Shown: piece after piece, positions 8,546 through 16,521 of the stretch
Layout of the letters: each line of letters starts with the position of its first letter
Position numbering within the stretch: position 1 is the first letter of the stretch
Source: Butyrivibrio sp.
GTDB lineage: Bacteria; Bacillota; Clostridia; Lachnospirales; Lachnospiraceae
Assembly: GCA_017413105.1 (NCBI GenBank)
Contig: JAFPVA010000130.1
Span: forward strand, 1-64,000
Length of the DNA stretch: 64,000 nucleotides
Direction: 5' to 3'
Position numbers and translations under genes: made by a program
The notes under the pieces: generated by a model
Seen by the model: only the letters and a program-made list of their open reading frames with translations
What the model was told of the DNA's origin: nothing
Databases searched by the model: none

Positions 8546-8699
8546 TTTTGATCTTAATTTTATATTTTTTTTATTGAGAACTATATTTTTATCTGCTAGG
8601 CTGAAAGTAAGAAACATGTAAAAGTATGCATTCTTGCAGATTAAATTGTTTTTTTGAACGCAGAAAGGATTCTGCGGTGATTTTTCAAGGAGGAAAGAT

Positions 8700-9299
8700 A
8701 TGGCTAATAACATTAATGGAAACATTAATCAGCTGTTTCGGGGCGCTAATAACGAGCCCAGAAGTGGAACAGTAGGCTCAAAGCTCCGTGGCCCGTCAAA
8801 GTCAGGTGGCAATGAGAAAAAGGCAGGAAATATTTCGGATAAGTTTGGCCAGAGTGCCAAGATAGAGCTTTCACCTGAAGCTGAAATGTATGGCAAGGTA
8901 GTAGACAAGCTCCAGCAGAAATACGAAAATGCCGACGTTTTTGTTGCAGGTCCCGGTGATGATCTTTCTCAGATCGGTGGAGATCTTGAGTATAGTATCA
9001 TTTTATCCGAAGATGAGATGAAGCTTCTTGCTTCTGACGATCCAAAGGATAAAGAGGCACAGGAAAAACTCATGGGACAGATTGATGATGCGATGACAGC
9101 AATCAAGGACATGAGCGAAAAGATAGGCAATGGTACCGGCGAAGATGATGAAATTGCTAATTTTGGAATCAAGCTGGACAAGAATGGGAAAATGAGTTTC
9201 TTTGCTGATATAAATGGTAAATCCTTCACAGACACCACAATGGATTCATTGGTTAAGAGTATAATGTCTGATAAAACAGCCGGAGCTCAGGAAGCCTGA
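8700..9299 (+). CDS. conserved hypothetical, acidic soluble protein
   Basis: A 199-aa protein I do not recognise. It has a low-complexity Asn/Gly/Ser/Lys-rich N-terminus (residues 1-50), then KIELSPEAEMYGKVVDKLQQKYENADVFVAG, an acidic helical middle (EDEMKLLASDDPKDKEAQEKL; MTAIKDMSEKIG) and a C-terminal part rich in Asp and Gly with a short beta-like stretch (FGIKLDKNGKMSFFADING). No signal peptide, membrane segment or metal motif. It is preceded by an excellent AAGGAGG site and followed by a terminator, so it is a genuine single-gene unit. Proteins of this kind occur in Lachnospiraceae without known function; similarity to a named DUF would need a search. Confidence 0.8.
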   Translation: MANNINGNINQLFRGANNEPRSGTVGSKLRGPSKSGGNEKKAGNISDKFGQSAKIELSPEAEMYGKVVDKLQQKYENADVFVAGPGDDLSQIGGDLEYSIILSEDEMKLLASDDPKDKEAQEKLMGQIDDAMTAIKDMSEKIGNGTGEDDEIANFGIKLDKNGKMSFFADINGKSFTDTTMDSLVKSIMSDKTAGAQEA

Positions 9300-9319
9300 A
9301 AATTTTATATGTATTTATT

Positions 9320-9356
9320 ATCCCGGAAGCAAAGGAATATGTTTCCGGGATTTCTT
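9320..9356 (+). terminator. intrinsic terminator after the hypothetical at 8700
   Basis: Perfect 9-10 bp stem ATCCCGGAA / TTCCGGGAT, 14-base loop, then TTTCTTTAT. Confidence 0.85.
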
Positions 9357-9600
9357 TATGCCTTTAGTCATGCCTATCTTTTTTTGAAACAATACCGGTT
9401 TTAGCTAAATGCATATCCATAAAACATATCATAAAATATTTTATTGGCTATTTTGGACATTAAAGTAAAATATAGATGTTTCAAATTAGCAATTATTGAT
9501 AATCTAATCGAAATATATGCAGAGTTTAATTATGAATTATGGATTATTATATGTTATGAAAGAAAAGGCATTTTGCCTTATTTGTTGGAGGATTACTTAA
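9357..9600 (+). promoter_or_regulatory. AT-rich leader region of the acyltransferase gene with one weak promoter candidate
   Basis: About 240 bp with no convincing gene. The only promoter-like pair I find is TTGGCT (9444-9449), 16-bp spacer, TAAAAT (9466-9471), which would give a leader of about 125 nt. GGAGGA at 9585-9590 is the ribosome-binding site. No stable leader hairpin is evident. Confidence 0.35.
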
Positions 9601-10791
9601 ATGTTGGACAAATTGATTTACAGTGTGTATTTCATACTGCCGGTGGTACTTTTATGGGGAGCAAAGTACGCCGGAAAAGGCAAATGGAATGATTCTTTAG
9701 CTCTTGATCAGAGCAAGGCTTTTCAGGGTTTTTTAGCCGTTTGCATTATGCTTCATCACGTAGGACAGAAGACTTGTGCTTCCTGGCTTACGCCTAAGAC
9801 AAGGATTCAGCAAGGACTTGGATTCTTTGTGCCTATGGGATTTTTATTTGTTTCTGTTTTTCTTTTCTTTAACGGCTATGGTGTTTATAAGAGTTTCCAT
9901 AGCAAGGATAATTACCTTAAGGGATTTGTGAAGAAGAGGATTTTACCTCTTGTATTTATGCTTTATTCAACGACCATCATTTTCTATATTGCAAGACTTA
10001 TTATTGGTCAGAAGATGGATCTTAAGCAGACTGTTCTTTATCTTACAAGCATTCAACTCTGCAATCCTAACACCTGGTATGTTATTGTGTTGCCATTTTT
10101 TTATCTTGCATTTTATTTTGCATTTAAGTTTATCAAGAATGATGGAGTTGCAGTTCTTGTTACCTGCGCATTTGTCGTTGCTTATATGCTCTTTGGAACT
10201 ACTATAAATCATAATAACTACTGGATTAGAGGAGAATGGTGGTATAACTGCGTACATCTTTTTGCGGTAGGTATCATTTTTGCTAAGTTTGAGGATAAGA
10301 TTATTGCTTTCTTCAAGCGCTTCTATGCAGTACTTATGCCACTTTCAGTACTTGCTGTATATCCACTTTATCTTTTCTCAAGACTTGTTTGTAATACTTA
10401 TTCATATTATGGAGAGAACTGGGGAGCACCTGACACTGTATTTAGAAGAAGAATGTGTCTGGGATCAGAAGCTCTTGTTTGCGTAGATTTTGTACTTATG
10501 TTCATTCTTCTTGGAATGAAGATTAAAATCGGCAACAGATTCCTTAAATTTATGAGCAAGATTACCTTGGAATTCTATCTTATTCACGGTCTTTTCGTTG
10601 AGCTCTTTGCGTTCAATTTTGACGGTGGAGTAGTATCACCTCTTAGAATTCATAATCTTATGCTTTACTCAGTTCTTGTATTTGTTTTAGGTGTTCCATC
10701 AGCACTTTTTCTTAAGAAAATCAGTCCTGATTTTTCAGGAAAAAAGAAGTTGGCAGGGAACTGTGACAGTAATATGAAGAAAGCTTCGTAA
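9601..10791 (+). CDS. integral membrane acyltransferase (acyltransferase-3 family)
   Basis: A 396-aa protein with about ten hydrophobic segments, consistent with the acyltransferase-3 / OafA-like family that transfers acyl groups to sugars or other envelope molecules. Seen: QSKAFQGFLAVCIMLHHVGQ near the N-terminus, with the family's conserved histidine in the first core helix; FNGYGVYKSF followed by the FVKKRILPLVFML block typical after helix 2; and LEFYLIHGLFVELFAF near the C-terminus. The usual Arg of the family R-x10-H motif is replaced by Lys (SKAFQG). The substrate cannot be told. Start ATG is 10 bp after GGAGGA. It stands alone, bounded by hairpins, and is not in an obvious polysaccharide cluster. 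Confidence 0.85.
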   Translation: MLDKLIYSVYFILPVVLLWGAKYAGKGKWNDSLALDQSKAFQGFLAVCIMLHHVGQKTCASWLTPKTRIQQGLGFFVPMGFLFVSVFLFFNGYGVYKSFHSKDNYLKGFVKKRILPLVFMLYSTTIIFYIARLIIGQKMDLKQTVLYLTSIQLCNPNTWYVIVLPFFYLAFYFAFKFIKNDGVAVLVTCAFVVAYMLFGTTINHNNYWIRGEWWYNCVHLFAVGIIFAKFEDKIIAFFKRFYAVLMPLSVLAVYPLYLFSRLVCNTYSYYGENWGAPDTVFRRRMCLGSEALVCVDFVLMFILLGMKIKIGNRFLKFMSKITLEFYLIHGLFVELFAFNFDGGVVSPLRIHNLMLYSVLVFVLGVPSALFLKKISPDFSGKKKLAGNCDSNMKKAS

Positions 10792-10813
10792 TATTTCATT
10801 TGCCTTCCTTTAT

Positions 10814-10884
10814 ACACAGCTATTTGTTTTATCTTATATTTGTTTGGTCAGACAAAATGAGGTAGAATAATAGCTGTGTTTTTT
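10814..10884 (+). terminator. long-loop terminator after the acyltransferase gene
   Basis: Perfect 11-bp stem ACACAGCTATT (10814-10824) / AATAGCTGTGT (10869-10879), 44-base loop, then six T. The loop contains the candidate promoter of the next gene. Confidence 0.65.
10840..10868 (+). promoter_or_regulatory. possible promoter for the HD-domain gene, inside the terminator loop
   Basis: TTGTTT (10840-10845), 17-bp spacer, TAGAAT (10863-10868). The predicted start of transcription falls in the 3' arm of the preceding hairpin. Weak match. Confidence 0.4.
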
Positions 10885-10921
10885 ATGGAAAAAATTTGAA
10901 ATGAGATATGGAGAGAGCAAT

Positions 10922-11704
10922 ATGGCTTTTATCGATAAAAAGAAAGTTTTAAAGACATTTAATGAGTACGTTAATAAGTATGATGCATCAAATGTAATGA
11001 TAGCGCTTAAAATTAAACATACTTATAAAGTTGCGGATTTATGCGAGAGAATTGCAAGATCACTTAATCTTAGTGAAGAAGACATTCTTTTTGCCTGGGC
11101 ATCAGGTATGCTTCACGATGTGGGAAGATTTGAGCAGTATACGAGATATAAAACCTTTTCTGATTATAAATCAGTTGATCATGCAGAATTTGGGGCAGAC
11201 CTTCTTTTTACAGAAGATATGCTTATTAAAGATTACTATGATGATAGAAGTAAAGATTCGCTAATGGAAGTAGTAATAAGACAGCACAATAAGTTTAGGA
11301 TGAAAGAAGGACTAGATGATAGAACTCTTATGTTTTGCAATATTTTAAGAGATGCTGACAAGATTGATATCTTAAGAGTAAATGTGGAAACAGACCTTGT
11401 TGAGTTATATGGTACTTCTGAGGAAATCTTATACAGTTCTGAAATAACAGATGAAGTCATGAACCAGGTCCGTAAGCATCAGGCCGTTGATCGTGCAATT
11501 ATAAAAACTCCTGCGGATAGATACATTTGTCATCTGGCTCTTGTTTTTGAACTAGTATATAAAGAAAGCTGGATCATTACTTGGGAGCAGGGATATCTTG
11601 CTAAAATGCTCGAATTCCCGGCCACCAATCCTGATACAGCAGCTTTAGTAAAAGAGATAGATAGAGAGATACAACTATTCGCAAAACCCATGTTTAACGA
11701 ATAG
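10922..11704 (+). CDS. HD-domain metal-dependent phosphohydrolase
   Basis: A 260-aa soluble protein with the HD-superfamily metal ligands: an early histidine (LKIKHTYKVADL), the HD doublet in GMLHDVGRFEQY, a histidine in VDHAEFGADLLF, and a late Asp in LRDADKIDILR. Members hydrolyse phosphate esters, often nucleotides or cyclic nucleotides; the substrate here is unknown. The start is ATG 10922, 5 bp after GGAGAGA; the ATG at 10901 has no ribosome-binding site. The gene ends 8 bp before the convergent response-regulator gene and no terminator is visible between them. Confidence 0.9.
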   Translation: MAFIDKKKVLKTFNEYVNKYDASNVMIALKIKHTYKVADLCERIARSLNLSEEDILFAWASGMLHDVGRFEQYTRYKTFSDYKSVDHAEFGADLLFTEDMLIKDYYDDRSKDSLMEVVIRQHNKFRMKEGLDDRTLMFCNILRDADKIDILRVNVETDLVELYGTSEEILYSSEITDEVMNQVRKHQAVDRAIIKTPADRYICHLALVFELVYKESWIITWEQGYLAKMLEFPATNPDTAALVKEIDREIQLFAKPMFNE

Positions 11705-11711
11705 TTGATAC

Positions 11712-12527
11712 TCAAAAATCCTCATCCTCAAGATCATAACTTATTTCATCAAGTTCAGCGTGATAAAACTCTGACCAGCTATATTGATTCATATAATCGC
11801 CGGTATATTTGTATTTTGATTCGTTTTTGTTTTCCAGCCAATCATATAGATCACACTCAATCTTGTCCCTGGCTATGGCCATGCTTCCGCGTTGTTTTAA
11901 TATAATGCCATCAAGCTTTAATTTTGTGAAGGTATTCTGAAGATCCTGTCTTAAATTGCATAGATATGAAAGCTTTTTATCAGGATCTCCATCGTCCTCC
12001 CATAAGGAAGCTATAATTTCACCGTTAGTTGTCTGAGCACCTTTATTGTTTATTAGTAATGCTACGATTTCTTTTGTTCTTTTATACTTAAACTCAACAG
12101 GCTCACCGTCTACGAAAAGTTCAAAATTTCCAAAGGTCTGAGCAAAGATTCTTTTGTATTTTTTTCTGATTTCTGGGTACCTTAAAGCTTCCATTTCTTT
12201 TGTTAATATTTTGTCAGATCCCGGTTTTAAAACATAACCACTGGCATGAAGCTGCATTGCTTCATAAGCTAATTCCTTATCATCAGAAAAATATATAAGA
12301 TTTATGTATGGATATAGCTCAGTTAAATATTTTCCAAGGTCAATTCCTGATAATTCGGGCATTTTGGCATCAAGAAAAGCAACGTCAATCTCTTCCTCTC
12401 TTGCTTTTGCAAGGGCTGATAGTGAACTGTCATAGTAATAACATATATGATCCGGAAAATTCTTGGAAAAAAAGCTCTTTATTTTCTTTAAAGATGCGTT
12501 ATCATCATCTACAGCCAGAATTTTCAC
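11712..12527 (-). CDS. response regulator with SARP-type (wHTH plus BTAD-like) output domain
   Basis: A 271-aa two-component response regulator. The N-terminal receiver (about 1-120) has the acidic pair VDDD, the phospho-acceptor Asp in VAFLDAKMPEL (about residue 54), Ser in IYFSDD and Lys in YVLKPG. Residues about 135-210 (FGNFELFVDGEPVEFKYKRTKEIVALLI) match the winged helix of SARP-type activators, and the tail (CDLYDWLEN; GDYMNQYSWSEFYHAELDEI) looks like the start of a bacterial transcriptional activator domain, much shortened. The start is GTG 12527, with AGGAGGT 5 bp upstream and a GTGA overlap with the preceding gene. No histidine kinase is nearby. It is downstream of the GH51 gene, so it may act in plant-polysaccharide sensing; that is inference. 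Confidence 0.9.
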   Translation of the reverse strand: MKILAVDDDNASLKKIKSFFSKNFPDHICYYYDSSLSALAKAREEEIDVAFLDAKMPELSGIDLGKYLTELYPYINLIYFSDDKELAYEAMQLHASGYVLKPGSDKILTKEMEALRYPEIRKKYKRIFAQTFGNFELFVDGEPVEFKYKRTKEIVALLINNKGAQTTNGEIIASLWEDDGDPDKKLSYLCNLRQDLQNTFTKLKLDGIILKQRGSMAIARDKIECDLYDWLENKNESKYKYTGDYMNQYSWSEFYHAELDEISYDLEDEDF

Positions 12528-13039
12528 TGTGCACCTCCTGTGGGCAAGGAAACGCTTTTAAGCTTTTGATTTTTACGTTCTGTTGCTGTCATATGCAAAG
12601 GATCAGCTTCACCGACAACAAGTGTTTCACCATCATTTAACGCTGATTCATGAAGTGGACCTGAATTCATGTCTGATAATACCAAAGCAGCAAATCTGTC
12701 ATAGTTATCATCATCAATTACCGGGAAGTGGTATTTCATGCGATACCAGTGATCAGGATCGTAACTGGCATTCCCGATATATAGTCTGTCTGCTGTGTTT
12801 GCCACCTCTTCCATCCCGGCTTTTTCACCGAGCTGAAAATCAGCAATGTCATCACAAAAAAGAAGCCCATAGATTTTCAGAATTTTATCACGTACAGTTT
12901 CGTCGCTACCATTTTTATTATGTTTTCCGGTAGGTGTATCCATGACATTATAATAAAAATCCTGTGCTTCTTCGCTATCTTCAAAATTTACGATAGCTTC
13001 ATAGAATTTTTTTATATCGATATCAGCTAGTGATGACAT
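12524..13039 (-). CDS. hypothetical protein coupled to the response regulator
   Basis: A 171-aa soluble, acidic protein I cannot assign. The N-terminal third is helical (FYEAIVNFEDSEEAQDFYYNVM; TVRDKILKIYGLLFCDDIADF), the middle has NASYDPDHWYRMKYHFPVIDDDNYDR and the C-terminus is GETLVVGEADPLHMTATERKNQ. No signal peptide or membrane segment. It overlaps the response-regulator gene by 4 bp (GTGA), so translation is coupled, and follows the GH51 gene by 21 bp. The coupling suggests it works with the regulator, but nothing in the sequence shows how. Confidence 0.8.
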   Translation of the reverse strand: MSSLADIDIKKFYEAIVNFEDSEEAQDFYYNVMDTPTGKHNKNGSDETVRDKILKIYGLLFCDDIADFQLGEKAGMEEVANTADRLYIGNASYDPDHWYRMKYHFPVIDDDNYDRFAALVLSDMNSGPLHESALNDGETLVVGEADPLHMTATERKNQKLKSVSLPTGGAQ

Positions 13040-13060
13040 AATGCTTCCTCTCTCTATAAT

Positions 13061-14968
13061 TTACAATACAATGGCAGTAATTGAATAATGTCTTGATGTA
13101 AAGGTGGATTGTATACTTTCATCAGTTTTAACCAGTGCTACTTTTTCCGGTTCATCTACACTGTTGCAATCGTCCAATTGTCCATGCATTTTCCATACTT
13201 CTGAAGAAGCTTTGGTAGAAATTTCAGATATATCTATAGCAACGTCATTTTCACCGGCATTGATAACTTTGATAAATATATTTTCATCATTCTTAGAAGC
13301 TGTTATATATACTTTATCTTTTTCAAGGCAGGAAAGCTTGTCTGTTATTTGAAGCTCTACATTTCCTGAAAAGTTTGAATAAAGCTTTTGTACGTAATAA
13401 CTTGGTGTTCCATAGGATTTCTTTGCGTCAAACCATATAAGATCCGGTTGCCACTGGGTGTAACCTAGTCTTGCAAATAAAGGCGCATAAGAAGCCATAA
13501 GAACAACATCACAGTTTTTTTCAAGGCCAGTCATAAAAGCAGCTTCTGCTAAAGCGGCGCCGAATGAATTTCGTCTCTCAGGAACTTCCTTTGGATTTAT
13601 ATGACAGGCATATTCTCCGGCAAAGACCTTCTTGTGCTTGTCGTAGGAGTCATACATATGAACGTTTTTGTACATCCATTCATCAGAAACGTAATAATGC
13701 TCATCAACAGCATAGCTATAGTTTGGATCCGCCTTCATTTTTGGTGAAAAATGATCCCAGGCGTCGGTGTAATGTTTTGAAGTAACATCCGGACCTGCGC
13801 TGCCACAGCATCTGATCTCCGGATACTTTTTGTGGATCTCTTTTTCAAAAATCTCGTAACGTTTAAAAAAATCGATTTTTTCTGTTTCCCATTGCTCATT
13901 GCCGATGCCGATAAGTTTAAGCCCAAAAGGCTCTTTGTGGCCCATTTCAGCTCTTATTTTACCCCAGGTGGTATCTGTATCACCGTTAGCAAATTCTATT
14001 AGATCTATGGCGTCCTGAACATATTCTTTGAATTCCGGAGAATCGGATAACACATACTGATCGGACTGATACTGACAGGCAAGACCAACATTGAGTACAG
14101 GTAATGGTTCACAGCCAAGATATTCACAAAGAAGGAAATATTCATAAAATCCTATACCGAGGGTCTGGTTATAGTATGAAAACTTTCCTACATCTCTCTT
14201 GTCGTCATCATTTCCATGTACTGCCCATCTGTTCCAATTTGATTTTCTCTCTTCGGAAGGACCTATTGTCTTTTTCCACTGATATCTGTTAGTAAGTTCA
14301 TTGCCCTCAACAACACAACCACCGGGAAATCTCATAAACCCGGGCTTTAACTGCTTTAATAGTTCAACCAGATCTTTTCTAAATAGCCCTAAAACAGCAT
14401 CATCGGGATACATTCTGAAATGATCAAAACAAACCTTCCCCGGCTTATTTATTGATACAACAAAAATACCTCTTTCTATGTCGAAATCGGTTTTAATATT
14501 TGTAGTATATTTCTTCCATTCGTCTGAATTATCCAAGCTAATATCTGATGAACTACAGATTATTTTTGAACCATCTTCAGAAAAAATGTGAATTGTAACA
14601 CTATTTTCCATAGTGTTTTTGGCATAGAAACTGATATTGGCTGACTTGCCGGATTCTAAGAATATTCCATCATAAGCCTTGTTACTAAAAGATGACGATG
14701 AATCTAAAGCATTTACAACAAGATAATGAGGATTTACTGAATTATAAGGATTCTCAGCTGAAACAGAAAGCTCTATATTGCCTTTGCCAAAAGAATTCCA
14801 ACCATATAAATATGCTTCCTGCTGGTGATAATTTCTTTTGTAACCTCTTCCTTCAACAAATTCAAAGCTGCGGTTTTCAAGCATTTCTGCATGAAGACCA
14901 CCATCAAGTCCATAATTTATGTCCTCAAAAAAAAGACCAAACATGCCTTTGTTTATTTTTTTTTCCAT
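13061..14968 (-). CDS. intracellular alpha-L-arabinofuranosidase, GH51
   Basis: Releases terminal alpha-L-arabinofuranosyl groups from arabinoxylan or arabinan fragments. The 635-aa protein has no signal peptide, so it acts on imported oligosaccharides. Order: N-terminal KGMFGLFFEDINYGLDGGLHAEMLENRSFEF, a beta-sandwich insert resembling a CBM4/9-type module (about 60-190), then a TIM barrel with FMRFPGGCVVEG, the acid/base Glu358 in GIGNEQW and the nucleophile Glu451 in FAGEYACH, and a C-terminal beta domain. The ATG at 14968 is chosen over an upstream GTG because AGGTGAT lies 5 bp before it. It heads or sits within an operon with the hypothetical protein and the response regulator. GH51 is firm; substrate preference is not. 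Confidence 0.95.
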   Translation of the reverse strand: MEKKINKGMFGLFFEDINYGLDGGLHAEMLENRSFEFVEGRGYKRNYHQQEAYLYGWNSFGKGNIELSVSAENPYNSVNPHYLVVNALDSSSSFSNKAYDGIFLESGKSANISFYAKNTMENSVTIHIFSEDGSKIICSSSDISLDNSDEWKKYTTNIKTDFDIERGIFVVSINKPGKVCFDHFRMYPDDAVLGLFRKDLVELLKQLKPGFMRFPGGCVVEGNELTNRYQWKKTIGPSEERKSNWNRWAVHGNDDDKRDVGKFSYYNQTLGIGFYEYFLLCEYLGCEPLPVLNVGLACQYQSDQYVLSDSPEFKEYVQDAIDLIEFANGDTDTTWGKIRAEMGHKEPFGLKLIGIGNEQWETEKIDFFKRYEIFEKEIHKKYPEIRCCGSAGPDVTSKHYTDAWDHFSPKMKADPNYSYAVDEHYYVSDEWMYKNVHMYDSYDKHKKVFAGEYACHINPKEVPERRNSFGAALAEAAFMTGLEKNCDVVLMASYAPLFARLGYTQWQPDLIWFDAKKSYGTPSYYVQKLYSNFSGNVELQITDKLSCLEKDKVYITASKNDENIFIKVINAGENDVAIDISEISTKASSEVWKMHGQLDDCNSVDEPEKVALVKTDESIQSTFTSRHYSITAIVL

Positions 14969-15034
14969 TTTTATCACCTATATTTTTTAGACTAATATGT
15001 ATTTTTTTTATTTTTTCTGGTGCAAATGCTTGAT

Positions 15035-15139
15035 TCACATTACCGAAAAAAGTGAACCTGCAACAGAGCCAAGAACCATTGCCAGAATAAGTATTAGTGC
15101 AAGTATTGCAAATAATCTGCTATATTTTTTTAATTTCAT
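15035..15139 (-). CDS. 34-aa single-pass membrane peptide
   Basis: A small ORF read on the minus strand: MKLKKYSRLFAILAL is followed by an unbroken hydrophobic helix and ends in GSLFSVM. A basic N-terminus and one membrane segment of about 22 residues predict an N-in, C-out peptide. AGGAAG lies 10 bp before the ATG. It lies alone in the gap between the carboxypeptidase and the GH51 gene, about 67 bp upstream of the latter, and may be co-transcribed with it. Too short for routine gene callers; no function assigned. Coding is supported by composition and the ribosome-binding site only. Confidence 0.55.
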   Translation of the reverse strand: MKLKKYSRLFAILALILILAMVLGSVAGSLFSVM

Positions 15140-15249
15140 ATTTTTTACACTTCCTATTTATTGATGTAAGTTTAAATAAATATTTCACCCATTACTGATG
15201 ACACATAATGAATGTTTTATGACATTTTGGACCCTGTTTTCATTATATA

Positions 15250-16383
15250 TCAGCTTGTATATACATCATAGATTTCAACGTGATCGTATATACATCTCCA
15301 GGAACTCCAGGCATCAGCTGTCACACAGATATAATGAGTTCCGTCATTGGAAATCTGGTAACTTGCACCACAACAGCCGGATTGAACTACAAATCCGGTT
15401 TTAGCTCCCATAACTTCGCCATGAGTATCCTTATCTTCTATTCTTCTCATAAACCAGTTGGATACAGTAATTCCTTCAGGATGCTCTGTAGTAGCGCTTG
15501 TTGTATAGGTCCTGGCGTTTAAGACTTCATGGCATAAAGAGTTTTCTTCTGCGGCCTTTAGGATCATGGCCATATCAAGTAAAGTACAGTAATGGTCTTC
15601 ATTATATATGCCAATACAGTTTGTAAAATGCGCTGTATCTGATAAACCAAGCTCTGAAAGCTTTTGATTCATCATATCTACAAAAGCCTCCTGAGATCCG
15701 GCGATATATTCGGCAAGACACATGGCTGCATCTCCTCCTGAAGGAAGAATCGTGCCAAATAGCATGTCTTTAACTGTAACAGTTTCTCCTACGGAAAAAC
15801 CAACAGCGCTGCAATCATTTTTAAATACAAAGTCTCCGATTGCCTGTGTCATATCAAAGGTATCATCCAGATCCGTAATATGCTCAGCTGCAACTAATAA
15901 AGTAAGAATTTTGGTCATTGAAGCAGGATTGATCCTTACATTTGCATCCTTACTGGCCACAACATTTCCTGTGTCCAGATTAACTAAAAGAGCATAGTTA
16001 CTAAGGACATTTTCACTTGAAATATAAGTGGAATCATCAGAAATACTGATATCGTAGCCTGAAAAAAAAGATGCTGCATCTTCTGAAGCCTCTAAAAAGG
16101 GATTAACTTCCTCTTCTATTTCCGGTTCAGACTCGGGCTCCATGATATCAGTTTCAACGATATTAATTTCAGGTGCATCATTTTCAGTAACTTCAGCCTG
16201 CGTATCAGTATTTTTTTTACTACGAAGCTTAATTGTAATAGAAACTATAGAAGCAATAATAAGAATAATAGCGATTCCTACTATGCTCAGATGAAGAATA
16301 ATCTCTTTTTTTCTTCGTTTTTTATACTCAGTAATGGTCAGTCTACTGCCATCACGATTTCTATAATTATTTTTTAAATCCAA
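15250..16383 (-). CDS. membrane-anchored D-alanyl-D-alanine carboxypeptidase-like protein (S11)
   Basis: About 377 aa with a basic cytoplasmic N-terminus, one membrane anchor (LSIVGIAIILIIASIVSI, about residues 32-50), an acidic linker (about 60-100) and an extracytoplasmic penicillin-binding S11 domain. Motif 1 is SMTK (NPASMTKILT) and motif 3 is KTG (GAKTGFV). Motif 2, normally SxN, reads SGGDAA, so the usual Asn is Gly. That variant may still be active, since related clostridial proteins also vary here, but activity is unproven. No ATG is available: I choose TTG 16383, 7 bp after GGGGTGGTG; TTG 16404 is the alternative. It is a second carboxypeptidase besides the lipoprotein at 1398. Confidence 0.88.
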   Translation of the reverse strand: MDLKNNYRNRDGSRLTITEYKKRRKKEIILHLSIVGIAIILIIASIVSITIKLRSKKNTDTQAEVTENDAPEINIVETDIMEPESEPEIEEEVNPFLEASEDAASFFSGYDISISDDSTYISSENVLSNYALLVNLDTGNVVASKDANVRINPASMTKILTLLVAAEHITDLDDTFDMTQAIGDFVFKNDCSAVGFSVGETVTVKDMLFGTILPSGGDAAMCLAEYIAGSQEAFVDMMNQKLSELGLSDTAHFTNCIGIYNEDHYCTLLDMAMILKAAEENSLCHEVLNARTYTTSATTEHPEGITVSNWFMRRIEDKDTHGEVMGAKTGFVVQSGCCGASYQISNDGTHYICVTADAWSSWRCIYDHVEIYDVYTS

Positions 16384-16484
16384 ATTATAACACCACCCCA
16401 ACAAAAAGAATAGAACTTATAAAGTTTAACATTTATGTTTACTGTTCTTCAAGATGTAAATCATACAATTTTTGTAGCTTCTTT

Positions 16485-16515
16485 TTGACATTAAAAAATC
16501 CCCTTATGATATAAT
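16485..16515 (+). promoter_or_regulatory. xerS promoter, extended -10, apparently giving a leaderless mRNA
   Basis: TTGACA (16485-16490), 19-bp spacer, TGATATAAT (extended -10 with TATAAT at 16510-16515). The A of the start ATG is at 16522, where transcription would be expected to begin. Confidence 0.7.
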
Positions 16516-16521
16516 AATTTC

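Noticed and set aside
9444..9692. 82-aa ORF on the plus strand before the acyltransferase gene
   Set aside because: It overlaps the acyltransferase start by 90 bp in another frame, has no ribosome-binding site and its composition looks like chance AT-rich sequence.
16405..16521. dif-like recombination site near xerS
   Set aside because: I looked for a 28-31 bp inverted-arm site near the gene and found no convincing match.
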